From Oxyruncus cristatus (Eukaryota; Chordata; Aves; Passeriformes; Cotingidae): DNA of 64,000 nt. Shown here piece by piece: positions 1-12,694 of this stretch. Where the stretch lies: the NCBI GenBank assembly GCA_013399855.1, contig VXAY01006832.1, positions 1,209,297-1,273,296 on the forward strand, written 5' to 3'. Under the pieces are notes generated by a model. It was not told the origin of the DNA. It saw nothing but the letters and a program-made list of their open reading frames with translations, and searched no databases. The position numbers were made by a program, and so were the translations under genes. The first letter of the stretch is position 1, and each line of letters begins with the position of its first letter.

Positions 1-3000
1 AAACAAAAAACCTAAATGGATTTATTAAGTCTAAAACAATTCTTACAAGTGCACAGTCTGAGGTTGGTTTTCATTTTTCTGTCTCAGTTCACCACTTTGT
101 GATAAAGTATTTTTGGCTCTCCCCTGACCTCTGAAAGATGGAGCAAAATGGAGACTGGCATTTGATTCAGAGAATTTGGCAATGCATTATCGCAGTTCAA
201 CAAATACCAAATCTGTGAATAAAATGTAGCACTTGTATGACTGAGGCCCTCTTTTTTTAAGGGTAGGGTGTGAAGCACATTATACAGGGCGAAGGCAGAG
301 TTAAGAACTCCCAGAGAAGTCCGTGTTGTTGCATTTGACAAAATGTGTCCTTCTAATACTCAGTAAACACTAAATATTTTCCTTTGAACGTTGTAGTTCC
401 TCCTCCCAATCACACTCTGTAAAACAAGCTCTCCATCGAACAAAACTGTTATTGTTGTACAGTTTGTTGATTTGTTTTTTCACCAGGTGTGAAGTTTGTG
501 CTTTGGGGGAGGAAGAAGGAGGCCTGATAAGAAGTGGAGATTGGAGTTACATTCATTTGTTGTGAATTAGAGTTCAGGTTTTGTTTCGTTTCTTGAGTTC
601 TGAAGATAAAGACCAAATTATAACAAATACTTATTATTCCGCTGCTTTGAAGATTTTACTCTGTTAAAAGTGGGCTTGGTGTCACAAGAGTTATTTTCTG
701 CTCAAATGCTATTGCACTTACAGAAAATGCACATGCTCAAGAAAGTAATTTTTCTCTCTGCTGAAACAGGATCAGAGTCTTTGAGGACCCTGGTGTTTCC
801 AGTCAGCTGGGTACAGAGGGATAAAAGCGTGGATAACTTGAGCTGTTGTCCTGTTTTACTGACTGTTCTCTTCCCTGGCACTTCTGGCTGAAATTTCAGA
901 GTGGAAGTGGGTGATTAAAACTGCTATTTTTTGAGTTTTTACTTGTAAACAATTTTCAGGTTTTATTGGTCATCAAGACAGAAGTTACTAAGTTTTATTT
1001 ATAGGCTAAGTAAAGCAAATAAGGCTTGGCAATAAGAATGCCAGGTAGTAAAAAAATCAAGTAAAAATAGAAGTTATAGCATATTTTGCATTTCTCAAGA
1101 AGTTGTATCATATCTTTCTGCAGTGGTATGTTAAAGTCACCACGTAAAATATGGGGAAAATACCAGAGAAACTGTTCTGTATTCATTTGGGTTTTTAAAA
1201 TAGTACAGAGTTAAAGTAAATGTGAAGAAATGTGACCTCTGTTTGCTGTTAATATTGTCCAGAGATGATACAGCAAGAGGAAAGGAAGTTTCAAAACTTG
1301 TTAATACAAGAAGGAAAGGAAGAAAAATGAAAAAAAAAAAAAAAGGGAGCGGGGAGTAATAATTGTAGATTGTGGCTGATGAGTACTCTGCAGCCTGTTC
1401 TGTTTGTCAAAATACATAAAGCTTCTTCCTTACCACCACATTTACTGGGATCTACAATGTTGTCCTTATTTGCTTGTTTTCTCATCTCAAGTTTGCTGAA
1501 GTAAGATATTCAGGTGATTATGATATTTAGGAGGGTAACATCAGCATGATTTAAATAGTGCAAACATTTAGTAATGGCTGAGCATGGATTATATGTGGTA
1601 TTTGGGTAAATGCATAATTCTGACATGAAAGAGAAGGTACGGCAATGGAAGAGTGCTAAGGACTTATTTTCACTTGTTCAGTTAAAAATATCTCTTAATT
1701 TTCAGTGCTTGACTGTGTTAGTGCCAGATCTCCTCATGCACGTTGGAACTCAGTTTCCCCTTTCTAGTGGTTACACAGTCATTCTGATGGGGTATTATTA
1801 CAGCAACTTCAGAATTTCAAGCAACTCTTTGAGATGTTTGGAATTATTTCATAAATGTGCTTTACATATGTTGGTGTTCCTATTAACCGTTGTTGAGGCT
1901 GCAATATCGATTTTATGATGAGTTCCGTGTGCTGTATGCAGGAGCATCCCTACCCTCTTACCCTGGGTATCCAAACCCTCTGTTGAGCACAGCTTTGCTA
2001 GTTCTAAGACTGTAAGCAGGGGGCAAAGCAGATAATTTTATGAAAATACAGATTTTCAAAAAAGGTAGTAAACACTGCTGAAAAATCCGGCTTGTTTTAG
2101 GAAGACCTGCAGAGTATTTCAGGTTATTGGCCATGTTGTAATGAGACATTGATCCTTATTACCTCTGAAAACATTGATCTTCAGAGGAGGCTGGCTGAGT
2201 GTAGCCTGTGGAAGAAGCAATTTCTCATTGTCATAGTTGGCTGTGTCTGCCCACTAGGGCACAAAAAAATATCTAAGTGTCAACTGAGAGCCTTGGACTT
2301 GCTGTCCTGTGATTTCTGCAGTTCATGGAGATTGTTCTGGTTTAATTTGTTGTTTTACATATTGGTTCTTGGGTGATTCAGGGGTTGAGTGGGTTTTTTA
2401 TTGTTTCTGTGGTAAGAATTCTGTTGTGCTGTCTACGTAGGTCGGCACGTTGACCTCCTGTCATTTTATAAGTGTTTCATTATTTAATCTTCACTGTCTT
2501 TTCACACTTCTGACACCTGCCAGACACCCCTTGTAATATGAAGGAATAGTGTAAAGGCTGTGCTTGAATCTGCACTTGTTTGGCCTCGTGCTTGTGCCCT
2601 GGCACGGACTCACAGTCATACCTGTGCAGCTGCTGCAACATCCCCTGGGCGTAAAATCTGAATGAACTGGGGCTTTTCTTTCTCTTTGTAAATATACCAA
2701 GTACTTTTACCACAGAAATTTGCACAAGGGGCAGGGTCAATAGAACATGCCAAAGAGCTAAGACTGGGGAGCAGCCAGCAGAGAAGGGTGCGAATGGGGG
2801 GCTCCAGTTCTGCTTCTCTGAGCTCTACATACCCCAAACAGGGAGTGCAAACAGAAACACTGCTGCTTACTGCAACAACTGATACCTGAGAAACTGCAGA
2901 AAACATTCCTTCAGGCAGTGTTTGGTGCTTTGAGAATGTTGGTTGCTTTGAGGTTGTTTTCAAAACCACTGAGGAGTACATCCTTGATAAATTTAACCAT

Positions 3001-3424
3001 TAGCAGATGATATCTATAAAATCTGATGGGCAGTATCCATCCCCAGTTTCCAGATATTTAGGGATTGGGCTGAAACCCACCCAACTCGGGTACCTCAAGC
3101 TGCCAGGCAACTGAGGAGAAAACCAAGGGGAAGGGATTCTGATGCTTGTCAAGTGAGGTGAATGCCAAGTGAAATGGTCAGGGCTGAATGAATTGCAGAT
3201 TCTGAAACTGAAATGTCTAGTAGCTCAAATGTTTGAAATGATTCAGAAAACTTGGTGTTTTGGTAACACTGCTGGAAGAGACCCCTAATTTATGTAGTTA
3301 CACTGAACTGCTCTTGTAATTCAAGCTAACACACAGATAGAGTGTTGCATATGTGTCATTGGTCCATGTTACCCACACTACAATTCTGAATGAGAATTGA
3401 AGGGTTGCTCTGCATGTCTGTGTA
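1..3424. other. Non-genic AT-rich DNA
   Basis: I see no recognisable gene or repeat family here. The stretch holds scattered short open frames of 60-120 codons in several frames. The longest is 121 codons on the minus strand at 2616-2981; it overlaps other minus-strand frames and matches no family I know. An A-run lies at 1330-1344. The part from about 2480 to 2990 is slightly richer in G+C than its surroundings, which lowers stop-codon frequency and explains the overlapping frames. Confidence 0.6.
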
Positions 3425-3447
3425 ACAAGGCCCTTGCAGGGCCTTGT
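3425..3447. repeat. Perfect 9-bp inverted repeat (hairpin)
   Basis: ACAAGGCCC and GGGCCTTGT flank the 5-base loop TTGCA. The stem is G+C rich in an A+T-rich setting. No T-run follows directly, so it is not a bacterial-type terminator. I see no neighbouring gene that would give it a role. Confidence 0.6.
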
Positions 3448-5271
3448 GTTTAAAGGCAGAATTATTATTTGGACCAGTCTGTGGAAGAGTGAAATCCATA
3501 AAAGCCATTAGACTGATTATCACCCTGTAACACTGTCAAAAATGATGTTAATTGGTGAGCATAAGCCATCCTCTGCTAACAGCTTCTCTCTTTAATTGAA
3601 TTTTGGCCAAATCGGTGTCATTGAGATTCTATAACGGACATTTCTGCTCCAAGAGTGCTTTTTACTGAGGTGTGATGCTGGGGGAATAGGACAGTGTTAT
3701 ATTGTGGCTACTTGAGAGGGACTGAAAGTTCTCAAGTGATTTGTGTGGTTGGTGGTGGCAACTGAGAAACAGACACCCAGAAATTTGTCGTGAGTGGTGT
3801 CACCAGTCCAGTGGCAGTATCTGTTAGTGTCTTGATGCTTTAGGTTGTTTCACCAGCACGGGCTTCTTCCCTTTTTTTTTTTATTTTTTCTTAAATTTTG
3901 TTTTTGGGGGCAAAGATGGGTGAGGAAGGTAATCAGATTCAGAGCTCTGCCTCTCCTGATTGCAGCTAAGCAAGGTGTTACTCAGGCAAACAGCACATAA
4001 TCTTTGGGACAAATTTGCTGCCTCTCCAGCTGCTGGGGTTTGTTTGCTTGGGGTTTTGTGTGTGTGTTTTTTGGGGTTTTTTTTCTTTGTTTGTGTGGGT
4101 TTTGGCTTGGGTGGTTTTTTTTGTTGTTGTTCTTTAAGTAGGTTATTCTGTCAACTGCTTTAATCTGAACCTTTTGCAGACAGTTGCCAAAGGCAAAGCT
4201 TTTGGAATAGCTGGAGATCATCCTGTTGCAACTTTGAAGTTATCAAGTTCCTATTTTCCCCCGTATTCACGGGATTTTTGACCTAACTTTTGAGAACTGA
4301 TTTACTTTGTGGCCTGTTTGTGCAATGGTCTGGACGTACAGCATCTCCCCGTCTGCAGATTCATACACTTGGATGGAAATACAACTTCTTGCTTCTAATA
4401 TGAGCAAAAAAAAGGAAGATCTCTGTGGAATATTTTGTATTTTCCTTCATTTCAGGTAGATTTTCGTGAAATCATTACTTTCACTGAATGGATTTAATGT
4501 GTAGATCAATCCCAATGTCCCAATGGATACAGAAGGTCTGTCTTTTCACTTGCCAGGTAGTTCTTGCATTTGTTTGTTTGTTGGTTCACTAATATAAATT
4601 CCAGGAGTGGGAATTGGTTCAGGGCAGATTACACGTGAATGTGGAGAGACAATTAATGGTTGTGATGGTAAATGTCTTCCATTTTAACTTCAACACTCGC
4701 AAGAAACCCTCTGATATCTAGAGAGGTATGATCTGCAGAAGAATATGCTCTCACAATACAGATACGAAAACTGTTTATGTTGATATTTTAGTCCCTTGCT
4801 TGAAGCAGATACAGAGAAAGAAGCATGCAGACTTTCAGGGAATAAAACCTGAAATTTATTTTGCTTTGGTTTTGCAGGATATGTAGCTATCTAATTTTCA
4901 CAATTGTGAATTAGGATCGAGTTAGATAGTAGTTATTGTGTCAAATTTTATAAATTTTCCTCTTCTGATCCATGCCAACACCTTTAACTTTAGACTTTTG
5001 AGCTAGAAGTAATGTTATGTGGCTTATTGTAGTAAATCCTGCGTGTCTCTTAAACTAGGGATCTTTTTAAACATGATTAAACCAATTTAACATTCATTTT
5101 ACTATCTGTCACTTAGTTTAATTATAGTGAAACTCAGCTCAGTGGTCTTGCTGATTGGCCCTCTTCAAAGCCTCTATAAATTAGACTTGGGACTTTTTAT
5201 ATTCTTCTTTTAGTTTTAGTATCCTTAATGTATTTTTTCCCCAAAATAAGCTGTGCAAATGGAGGCTTTCT

Positions 5272-5302
<31 letters not shown>

Positions 5303-6216
5303 TTACAACTTTGGAAATTTTCTGAAGGAAAAAAAAAAGCTTATTTGATTCTCGTTGAAATAAATAAATAACACCAAATGGATTTTATTAAAGCACCCTT
5401 TGTTCTGCGATGCATTCATCATGCAGGTGTTCTCTCTTGAAAAAGGTGTTGATTCGTCCTCTTTGTTGCTTTTGTTAAGGTGATAACCTGCTAAATGCTA
5501 CAAACCTTCCTTAGCAGATAACAATGCTTGTCTGCTGGGAGTGTTTAGTAGAATGTAAAATCTGTTTTATTCACTGCTGGTACCATCTTTATGATAAGCT
5601 GACATTTGTAGGAGGGATGCCCTTTGCACTGCAAATATGAACATGCTTATAAATGTGAAATAAGGTGGTTGGGTTCCTTTTGTGGAGGAAATTTGTATGT
5701 TTATGGTACGTAGAAAACGTATTGCAATGCAAAAATTATCTTTTTCCTGTTACTTAGTACTTCAGGATGGAAAAATACACATTCTTGTAGTCAACTAACT
5801 GTATATTCACGTTGGATATGAAATAGTTACATAGAAAACATTTGACTTAATTAAGGGGCTGTGCAGCTGCTGTTTTGAAATGCCTTTTTAGACCCTGTAT
5901 TTTTTTTCTTAAAGTGTTTTTAAGACTTGAAACAAAGTAGCTTCAACTATTCAAGCTAATTCAATACAAACTTTTAAATGTTTTGGGTATCTTATTTTTG
6001 TTTTTGCAAACTAGATGATGAATAACTCGTCAGAAGAATAAAATTAGCTTCTACTAATTCATTTCAGTTGAGGCTGAGAGTGAATTCAGTGAACCAGTGG
6101 TCTCTGTGTCATACAGGAAAACAAACAAAAATAAAGTGTTCGCCTATCGTGCTACTTTCTTTAAGCACTTCCTAATTTTGTTATAATTATATATAATCAA
6201 GCAATGACGTTCCCTA
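3448..6216. other. Non-genic AT-rich DNA
   Basis: No gene is recognisable. The stretch contains a T-rich run at about 3870-3908, the G/T tract listed separately at 4035-4132, and an A+T-rich patch around 5278-5375. That patch has several AATAAA-like hexamers, which I read as low complexity rather than polyadenylation sites because no exon precedes them. Confidence 0.6.
4035..4132 (+). repeat. G/T-rich low-complexity tract
   Basis: About 100 bases made almost only of G and T, with G-runs of three or four between T-runs of up to nine and a short (TG)n segment. It gives artificial open frames on both strands. Similar tracts recur at about 20739-20773, 23702-23747, 29669-29709 and 31581-31617 and as the A/C complement near 23240-23360. 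Confidence 0.8.
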
Positions 6217-6480
6217 TCATGCTGAATAAAATACAAATATTGTAATTTCTATTAGCTGTTCTACACGTACAATTTTGATGTGTGACAAGCTGGTACGACA
6301 CAAGGAGGAAGGTTTTGTGCTTGTAGTACATAACTTCTCCAAACAGCGAGTGAGCTGTGCTGTGCTAGTGAAAGTTGCGCCATTGTCACTTAAACAATAC
6401 TGAAGGAACTGTGAACTAGTCCAGGTCTTCAGAGTGGCCGCATCACAAAAGTGCTCCCAGTCCCTGCCCCTCTGCCACAC
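6217..6480 (-). other. Short open frame with an integrase-like SDNGATFTS motif (doubtful)
   Basis: An 87-codon minus-strand frame. Residues 31-39 (positions 6364-6390) read SDNGATFTS, which resembles the second catalytic Asp segment (DNG.xFTS) of DDE integrases from Gypsy-type and retroviral elements. The residues after it have only a loose integrase-like pattern. I see neither the first Asp nor the catalytic Glu region in a convincing frame. It could be a highly decayed retroelement scrap or chance. CpG content is a little higher than in flanking DNA. No function is claimed. Confidence 0.12.
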
Positions 6481-7171
6481 GCTGTGCTCTCACTCACCAC
6501 AGCTGGGGAAACAGCTGTCAAACACAACACTTAAACCGGAGGGGGTACAACTGGTGACATCCAAACAGCGCTGATGGAATAGTATCTTTTCTTGTCCGCA
6601 ACTGTCTGTTGCTTCAGTTACTTTTACATGTGTTAAATATTCTTTTTATATTCTTCTCTTTGTTACCCTTAAATCACTTTTGTCAAACTCCAGATCTTCA
6701 TTTCTTTGGCTGACTGTTGGTGAGGTGTTTGTAGCCATGGAGCCTCCAGCACCAAGGCTGTGCCCCATCTCCTGACTCTGTGCCTGTGCTCCTCCGCCAC
6801 ATCCCGTGTCTTCACTTCTCCAGACCTCAGCCATCGTGCCAGGCTTGCGTTTCTCACCTTTCTAGTTCCTGTATTGCAGTCTGGAATGGCCACACTTGGG
6901 GACTGCGTTTCTTGCAGAGTGATAACATCCTGTCCAGGGTGTTAGACCTGCTCCTGAGACGTTTGCCTGCAGGCAGGTCAGGTCTAAAGACCCTCCCATC
7001 TCTGCTGGATCACACAGGGCGCTCACCCTGGTAGGGGAAGTTGTCTCTGAGTGCCCATTTGCATAACTCCCAGTTTCCCTGGAAGTCAGGTCTGAGATGC
7101 TGATGTGTGAGGTAAAACCACAGAGAATGCTCTGTAATCACAGCTACCCTCGTATAGGCAAAGAAATAAAC
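6481..7171. other. G+C-richer non-genic patch
   Basis: This stretch is richer in G+C than its neighbours, especially from about 6700 to 7060, and so carries overlapping open frames on both strands (61-84 codons). None looks like a known protein. A 9-bp inverted repeat, TTAGACCTG (6942-6950) and CAGGTCTAA (6979-6987), encloses a smaller CCTGCAGG palindrome. It could be an unrecognised old repeat or a transcribed region; I cannot decide. Confidence 0.35.
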
Positions 7172-7216
7172 TGCTTTCTGTAGTAATGGAGAATGCTTTT
7201 CTGTAGTAATCTCCAC
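7172..7216. repeat. Two-copy 22-bp tandem duplication
   Basis: Positions 7172-7193 and 7194-7216 both begin TGCTTT and share TCTGTAGTAAT, differing by one inserted T and by the last few bases. This is a small local duplication with no gene context. Confidence 0.5.
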
Positions 7217-10200
7217 TTTTCCTTCTTCTTGGTAAACATGTCTTGAAGTTGTGTGCTTAAAGCTCTTTTACCAGTCTGTTAACCACAGAAACATGAATGA
7301 TGTATTTAAAAACCTGAAGCCAAACTGTGTTTTTTGGGGAACTTTCTAGAAGTTCTGAGTGTCTGTCAACTTTTATCAGTACAACAGGTTTGCAAGTCTA
7401 TTGACAATTTTAAAAATTGTTTTTTTGGAATGCACCTACTATTGACAGACTTCTGACTGTTTTGCAAAATGAGTGTTTTTTGTGAATGCCTCCATAACAC
7501 TTCTATTAGGCAACTAACTGTGCTCATTAGCAAAAGAGATTTTAAGTGTTTCGCAGCTGGTGAAATGATTGGACCCGGAGAAGGGCAATTGTTTTCCTTA
7601 AAAAGGGCACACACCTTCCCTATGGACATTTTGCCAAGTGTAATAATGGCTGTCAAAGTGTAAATGCAGTGTTTTTTTTTAACAAAATGACATTCCTGAA
7701 GTGTTCACCGCACGGAATGAAAAGATTGTTTTCAGCATAATAACTCCAACCCCAGTGAACACGTGGCCTGGAGGAAATGGCATCGCACTCAAGAAAAAGG
7801 CAAATCTGAATGGATATGGTTGTAACTTCTTTTCTTCTGGTCAGTTCTGTACTATCAAGCATCTGATGAAGGGTTAGTTGTTGGGGTAGGAAGTTCTCCT
7901 CAGATTCCCTTTATATAATAACTGCACTGCCTTGCTTGCTGCTGCTGTCCCCTCACCCACCAGAGCGCCTTGATAGCAATCCCTTGCATGCACCTGAACA
8001 CTTTCTTCCTGCACACAGAGGCAAAACAAGAAGTAGCACTGAAGTCTGTAAGCATTTATGGGAACGTTTGTCAACAGAACCAACCTGGACGGTGACATAA
8101 CTTTTAAATGCAGCCTGCTTGGAAATTACCCAAGCTGGGCAAAGCCTGACTCGGCCAGGATTTCAGCAAAGTTCAGGAAAAGCATTGTAAACCTCCAGAT
8201 CTGGACTGTTTTTGCTCATGAGTGAGTTCAGCTAAAAGCTTTTTTTTTTTTTTTTTCCTTCTTCTTGGAATTGGCTTTTTCCAAATTAAATTTCTCTCCT
8301 GGCTTTCCCTGACCACTTCTGCTGTTCTTGATGCCTGTGCCTGAGACACTGGAGATAAGTGCCACATGTCTTGGGGTTGTTTTTTCTGAAGCTGAACCAC
8401 TATATAACTTAGAAATCATTAAGTGAAAATTGAATGAAATCAAGATATGGACAGTAAAGGATACAATGTATTGGAAGGTATCATATTTACATCTACCAAC
8501 TCCCCTTCTGCAACCCTTTAGCTGGTAAATGTCACAAACATAGCATCACTTGCAAGAGTAAAAACACAGATCTGAGTTTTGTATATAATTCTGAGATTAA
8601 TAATGTAGTTAGGAATACCTTAAAAGGCAGTTCATTTTCAAGTACTAGTGATTTTTTTCAGCCAGTACAGGAGAAGGAAAAAAATCTTGAATGTATTTTT
8701 GCATGTTTTTTTTTCATGCTCTTTTGGCAAATCTGCATTCTGCTCACCTGCAGACCTACTGTCATCCAAAAGATAGTGGAACATCTCATTTGTCAAAATC
8801 ATACTCACATTTTACACTTTTTTTGTTTTTCACCTACATGTTTCAGATGTTTTGGGGTTTGGCTTAACTGAGACTGAACAGTTTTCCCCCTCTGATACCT
8901 GCCTTTCCAGTCATGGTGCATTACAGCTTTAAAGGTTAATGTAAAAGTCTGACAGGTCTTGATGGAATTTGTGGAATTTTGAAACTTTACTGGGCACCTG
9001 GCAGCAACTTAAGCTTTAGATGTCTCTTTCAAATGTATTGGATATATATCTGATGACTTTCAAACAATTCAAAAATGATAACAAGAGTTTTCAATGAAAT
9101 AGTGATAAGCAAGTGGGAGCAGAAAATCCTAAATGCATTTCAAAAAAAATCTGAGGAATCTTACTATATCTAGGATACAATACAGGCAAGGGGGAGAAAA
9201 GTACTTTCAAAAAGGATGGCTGTAGTTCATGAGTTATCTTCACAATTCAGCAGAATAGTTATCCTCCCAGCATCCAGAGCTGTCACTGCTGCTGTTTCCA
9301 CCTTGCAATATGAAAGAAGTGTAGATTTAGAAAGTACAAACTACTCATAGTTGTGCAAATACTTGTTGGGTTTTTTTCAGAGTAACATCAAAACTAAAAA
9401 TGTTGAAATTGTGCAGGTTTGGAGCTTTTTTTAACGAAATATGAAATTATTAAGAAGATATTTCTTTTCTTAGGCTAAGAAGCTTCTTTTAACCTGACTT
9501 ACCTGTCAGAAAGTAACCCCCTCAGTGAGCTGATTTGTTCAGGCAGGTTTTAGAGTGTGCAGAGAGACCAAGTAAGGAAGGTACACTGGAGTAGCAAATG
9601 GTTAGTTAATATAAAAATAATGGCATAAGAAGGTAATACTGGCACAGCTGGTAGGGTGAGGATTTCTGTGATCACATGTGAAAGGATTGTCCTCTGCTGC
9701 TCCTTAGAACAGACGAATGTCAATGTTGTTCAGTGGCTCTTTTCCAGTTCTCTGCTTCTCTTCCCAAGGAGTTTTATACTATTCCTTGTGACCATTTTTC
9801 TCGAGCAGCTAAATGCCATGTTCTTGGTAGCTGCACTTTTCTGGTTGGTTTTAGTGCTCTTATCTTGCCTTTCCTTGTTTGACACAACTGCTTAGCGATC
9901 TGGAGTTCTTTTCATACAAAATTCCACCTTTTAAAAATTTACCTTCCTCCATGGCTTCTTTAGACCAGTTTTTGTCCTGACCAGCCATCAAACTGATTCT
10001 TTTTCTAGCCCTTATAGCTGACAATAGGAAAATAATGTTTTCATGGTTGCCGGTTTAATAGTATTTTCCTTGAAATATCATTTCAAACATTGACCAAGTC
10101 CTAAATAATGAGCAGGGATTTTAGGGTTCTTTTGTTCCTGGAGAGAATTTAAAAAAAAAAAAAAAAAGGAAAAAAAGGCTTTCTGGAATCTGTATGAAAG

Positions 10201-12678
10201 TCACACCTTTTTAGTCTGGAGATATTTTTCTAGTTAGATTTGTCTGAGACTCATTTTAATCTGCATGTCTTCAGCTGCATGAATGTGGGCTTTTTGATAA
10301 TTGCTTTGTTAGTCCTCTGACACTGAGTGACAGTACTTTTCAGTGCCTGACAGCCAAATCCATTGGCATACGACAGTCCTCATACACAGTGAGGTGTTTT
10401 CTTTCTGCCTGGTGACAGTAAGAGCTTTCAAGTTGACAGAGGGGGGCTAAGACATCCTTACAAGTGAGAAGAAAGCTGAGAGAGGATGAGGAGGTTCTCT
10501 GTCAAAATAAAAGCATTCATTTAGTTCATCCTTCCAGCATAATGAAATAAACAGAAGATCTGATAGCTACATGTTAAAACATAATTTTATTTATGTGTTG
10601 CTTATGGAAAAATGTATCACTCAGCTTACTATCAGGGTCCTCATGACTTGAAGATTTTTATGGTAAATGTAACAAATAGGATTTTTTTCAGTGAGGTGAT
10701 GAGTGGTTTGATGTAGCAAGGGAGCATTTACATGAGAAGAGTAATTCAGTACCCTCTGAGGTTTGATCTGTTCACTATTTTTCCTCAATAAATAATTAGT
10801 ATAGCATTTATATATTTATTTAGGGGGTTTTGTATGTATTCATTTTGTTTTAAAGTTAAACATGAGTTTGGGAGCTTTATAGGGTTTATAGTACCTCAAG
10901 TGATTTGTTGCTTCCATTTCATGCTTTGGATGCTTTCCCACTAGAAAATAATGGTATCATTTGTCAAAATTTCTGTAAGAAATTCAAGACATTCTGAGAA
11001 ATTGGGTAGACAGAAGCCAGAAGGATGCCTGCACTAATGCAATGCTTGCTGTATCCATGGGGACAAGAGTATTAACTGGTAATATTAACTTGATGTCTTT
11101 GGGGGAAGAGGGGGAACCAAACAACAAAATCCAAAAAAAACCTCTTGCTGAGCTTACTTACTTGGCAATTAATTAATTACGCATCAGGAATAACTGTTCA
11201 AAGAATCAGATGAGTGGTTTCTGTGATGGAAGGGATGGAGGTTATTGTGGATGAATGTGGTTGATTGCTGGCTATTTGTCTGTTCCTGGATGTTCATGAG
11301 AATGTCTCTACTAATCTGTCTTTGTAACTGGATTCCACTACATCAATATTTTACTTGTGTTTGTCCCTTCCATTCATGGTAGGTCTCTTTTCCTGCTAAA
11401 ATGCAAGAATTTAGATGTATTGGGGAGACTGCAGCTCCAGTTCTTGGTGGACTCCAAGACCCAAGAGTACTTCTCAAATACTGTCTGGATGTGGTGGTAC
11501 AAAGCTGCACGTAGCAATGTGCCTGTCATCAAGCAGTTCTGGTACAGGTACCCTTAGAACTACCCCAGATTATGTGGCAGTGATCACCTCTGTCCCAGTG
11601 TTAACTAAGGAAGTCCTGGTTAGAGAGGAAGGGACAAGTTACAAGAGCACTTCACCCACAATAGTTGGTGCACAACTTTGTGTCCTTCTACTTCTAATGA
11701 AGATGCTCCAGAAAAAAAAAAAAACAAAAAAACTGGATATTTTTAGCCTGTGTAATACATCACTTTTACAGCATTCTGGTATTGCAAATGAGCACTTTTC
11801 TGAAATTAGTTTCATAATAGATCTATGTGTGTGCTTGTGAGAAGGCCTGATAACGTTGACTTTTTCCTGTCTGACTTGAGTGCTGTTTTTCTCACAGGCA
11901 CCCACTCTTCAAAAAATTTCAGTGTTATCAACCTTCATGGCATTTTGCAGCTCTGAATTTCATACTGCACTTCTTAACACACCTACATCAAGTACATAGG
12001 AAATGGTTTTTTGGTGGAGAGTTTTAAGTCAGGCTCTTCTTTTTCATCATTTTATAAAACCTGTTGTGGCTTAGTTAATACCAACTAAGCTAATATTGAG
12101 TTAACTTCAAAAACCTAGTCCATTCTAAGAGAATAAGAAGTGATTTAAAAACTGAAATTTAGAAGATATGGTTCTTCTTGTGCTTAGTTCTCTCCTGTTT
12201 TGAAACACTTGAAAGCTTTGAAGAGTACATGGACTTCAAATAAAAATGTCCTACTTTTTGTTATGCCACATCCAGCCTCAATATTTCTCGTTGTTCACAG
12301 TTGTACTCATTTTGTTGTCTCTCAACCCATGGCTTCCACTTTTCCTTTTGTTTCTCATTCTACTTCAAGTTTGGTTCAAGTATCACAGGTTGCTTTGTCA
12401 GTTGTTTTCAATAACAATGTAGTTGTTCTTTAAAGTAATCGAAATATTAATGGCTAAATGATATCACAACATGGACTAGGATTTTAAATGAATCAGATGG
12501 AAAGAGAACCTAAACCAGCTTATAGTGATTCAAAAGGTAAGAATAACACATTTTAGAGACTGTCACAGTGACAGCTTCATTAAATGCACAATCTTTCTTT
12601 GCTGCTTAAAAAAAAAAAAAGAAATCTTTGCATGCTGTTAGCACACGAGTTTAAAACAGGCTTAATTTTTCGTGGCTC
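7217..12678. other. Non-genic AT-rich DNA
   Basis: No gene or known repeat is recognisable. Homopolymer runs occur at 8240-8256 (T), 10151-10167 (A) and near 11711-11724 and 12608-12620 (A). Around 11357-11840 two plus-strand frames overlap (66 and 141 codons). The longer one runs through the A-run and ends in lysine repeats, so I treat it as chance. A TTAATTAATTA string lies near 11170. Confidence 0.55.
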
Positions 12679-12694
12679 TTAATTATGTAATTAA
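12679..12694. promoter_or_regulatory. Palindromic homeodomain-type sequence
   Basis: TTAATTATGTAATTAA is two TAATTA cores arranged as an inverted repeat around TG. TAATTA is the core bound by many homeodomain proteins, and palindromic pairs suit dimers. In A+T-rich DNA such strings also arise by chance, so binding is not established. Confidence 0.2.

Noticed and set aside
2616..2981. 121-codon minus-strand open frame
   Set aside because: It overlaps two other minus-strand frames in a G+C-raised patch, with no recognisable domain and no clear splice sites.
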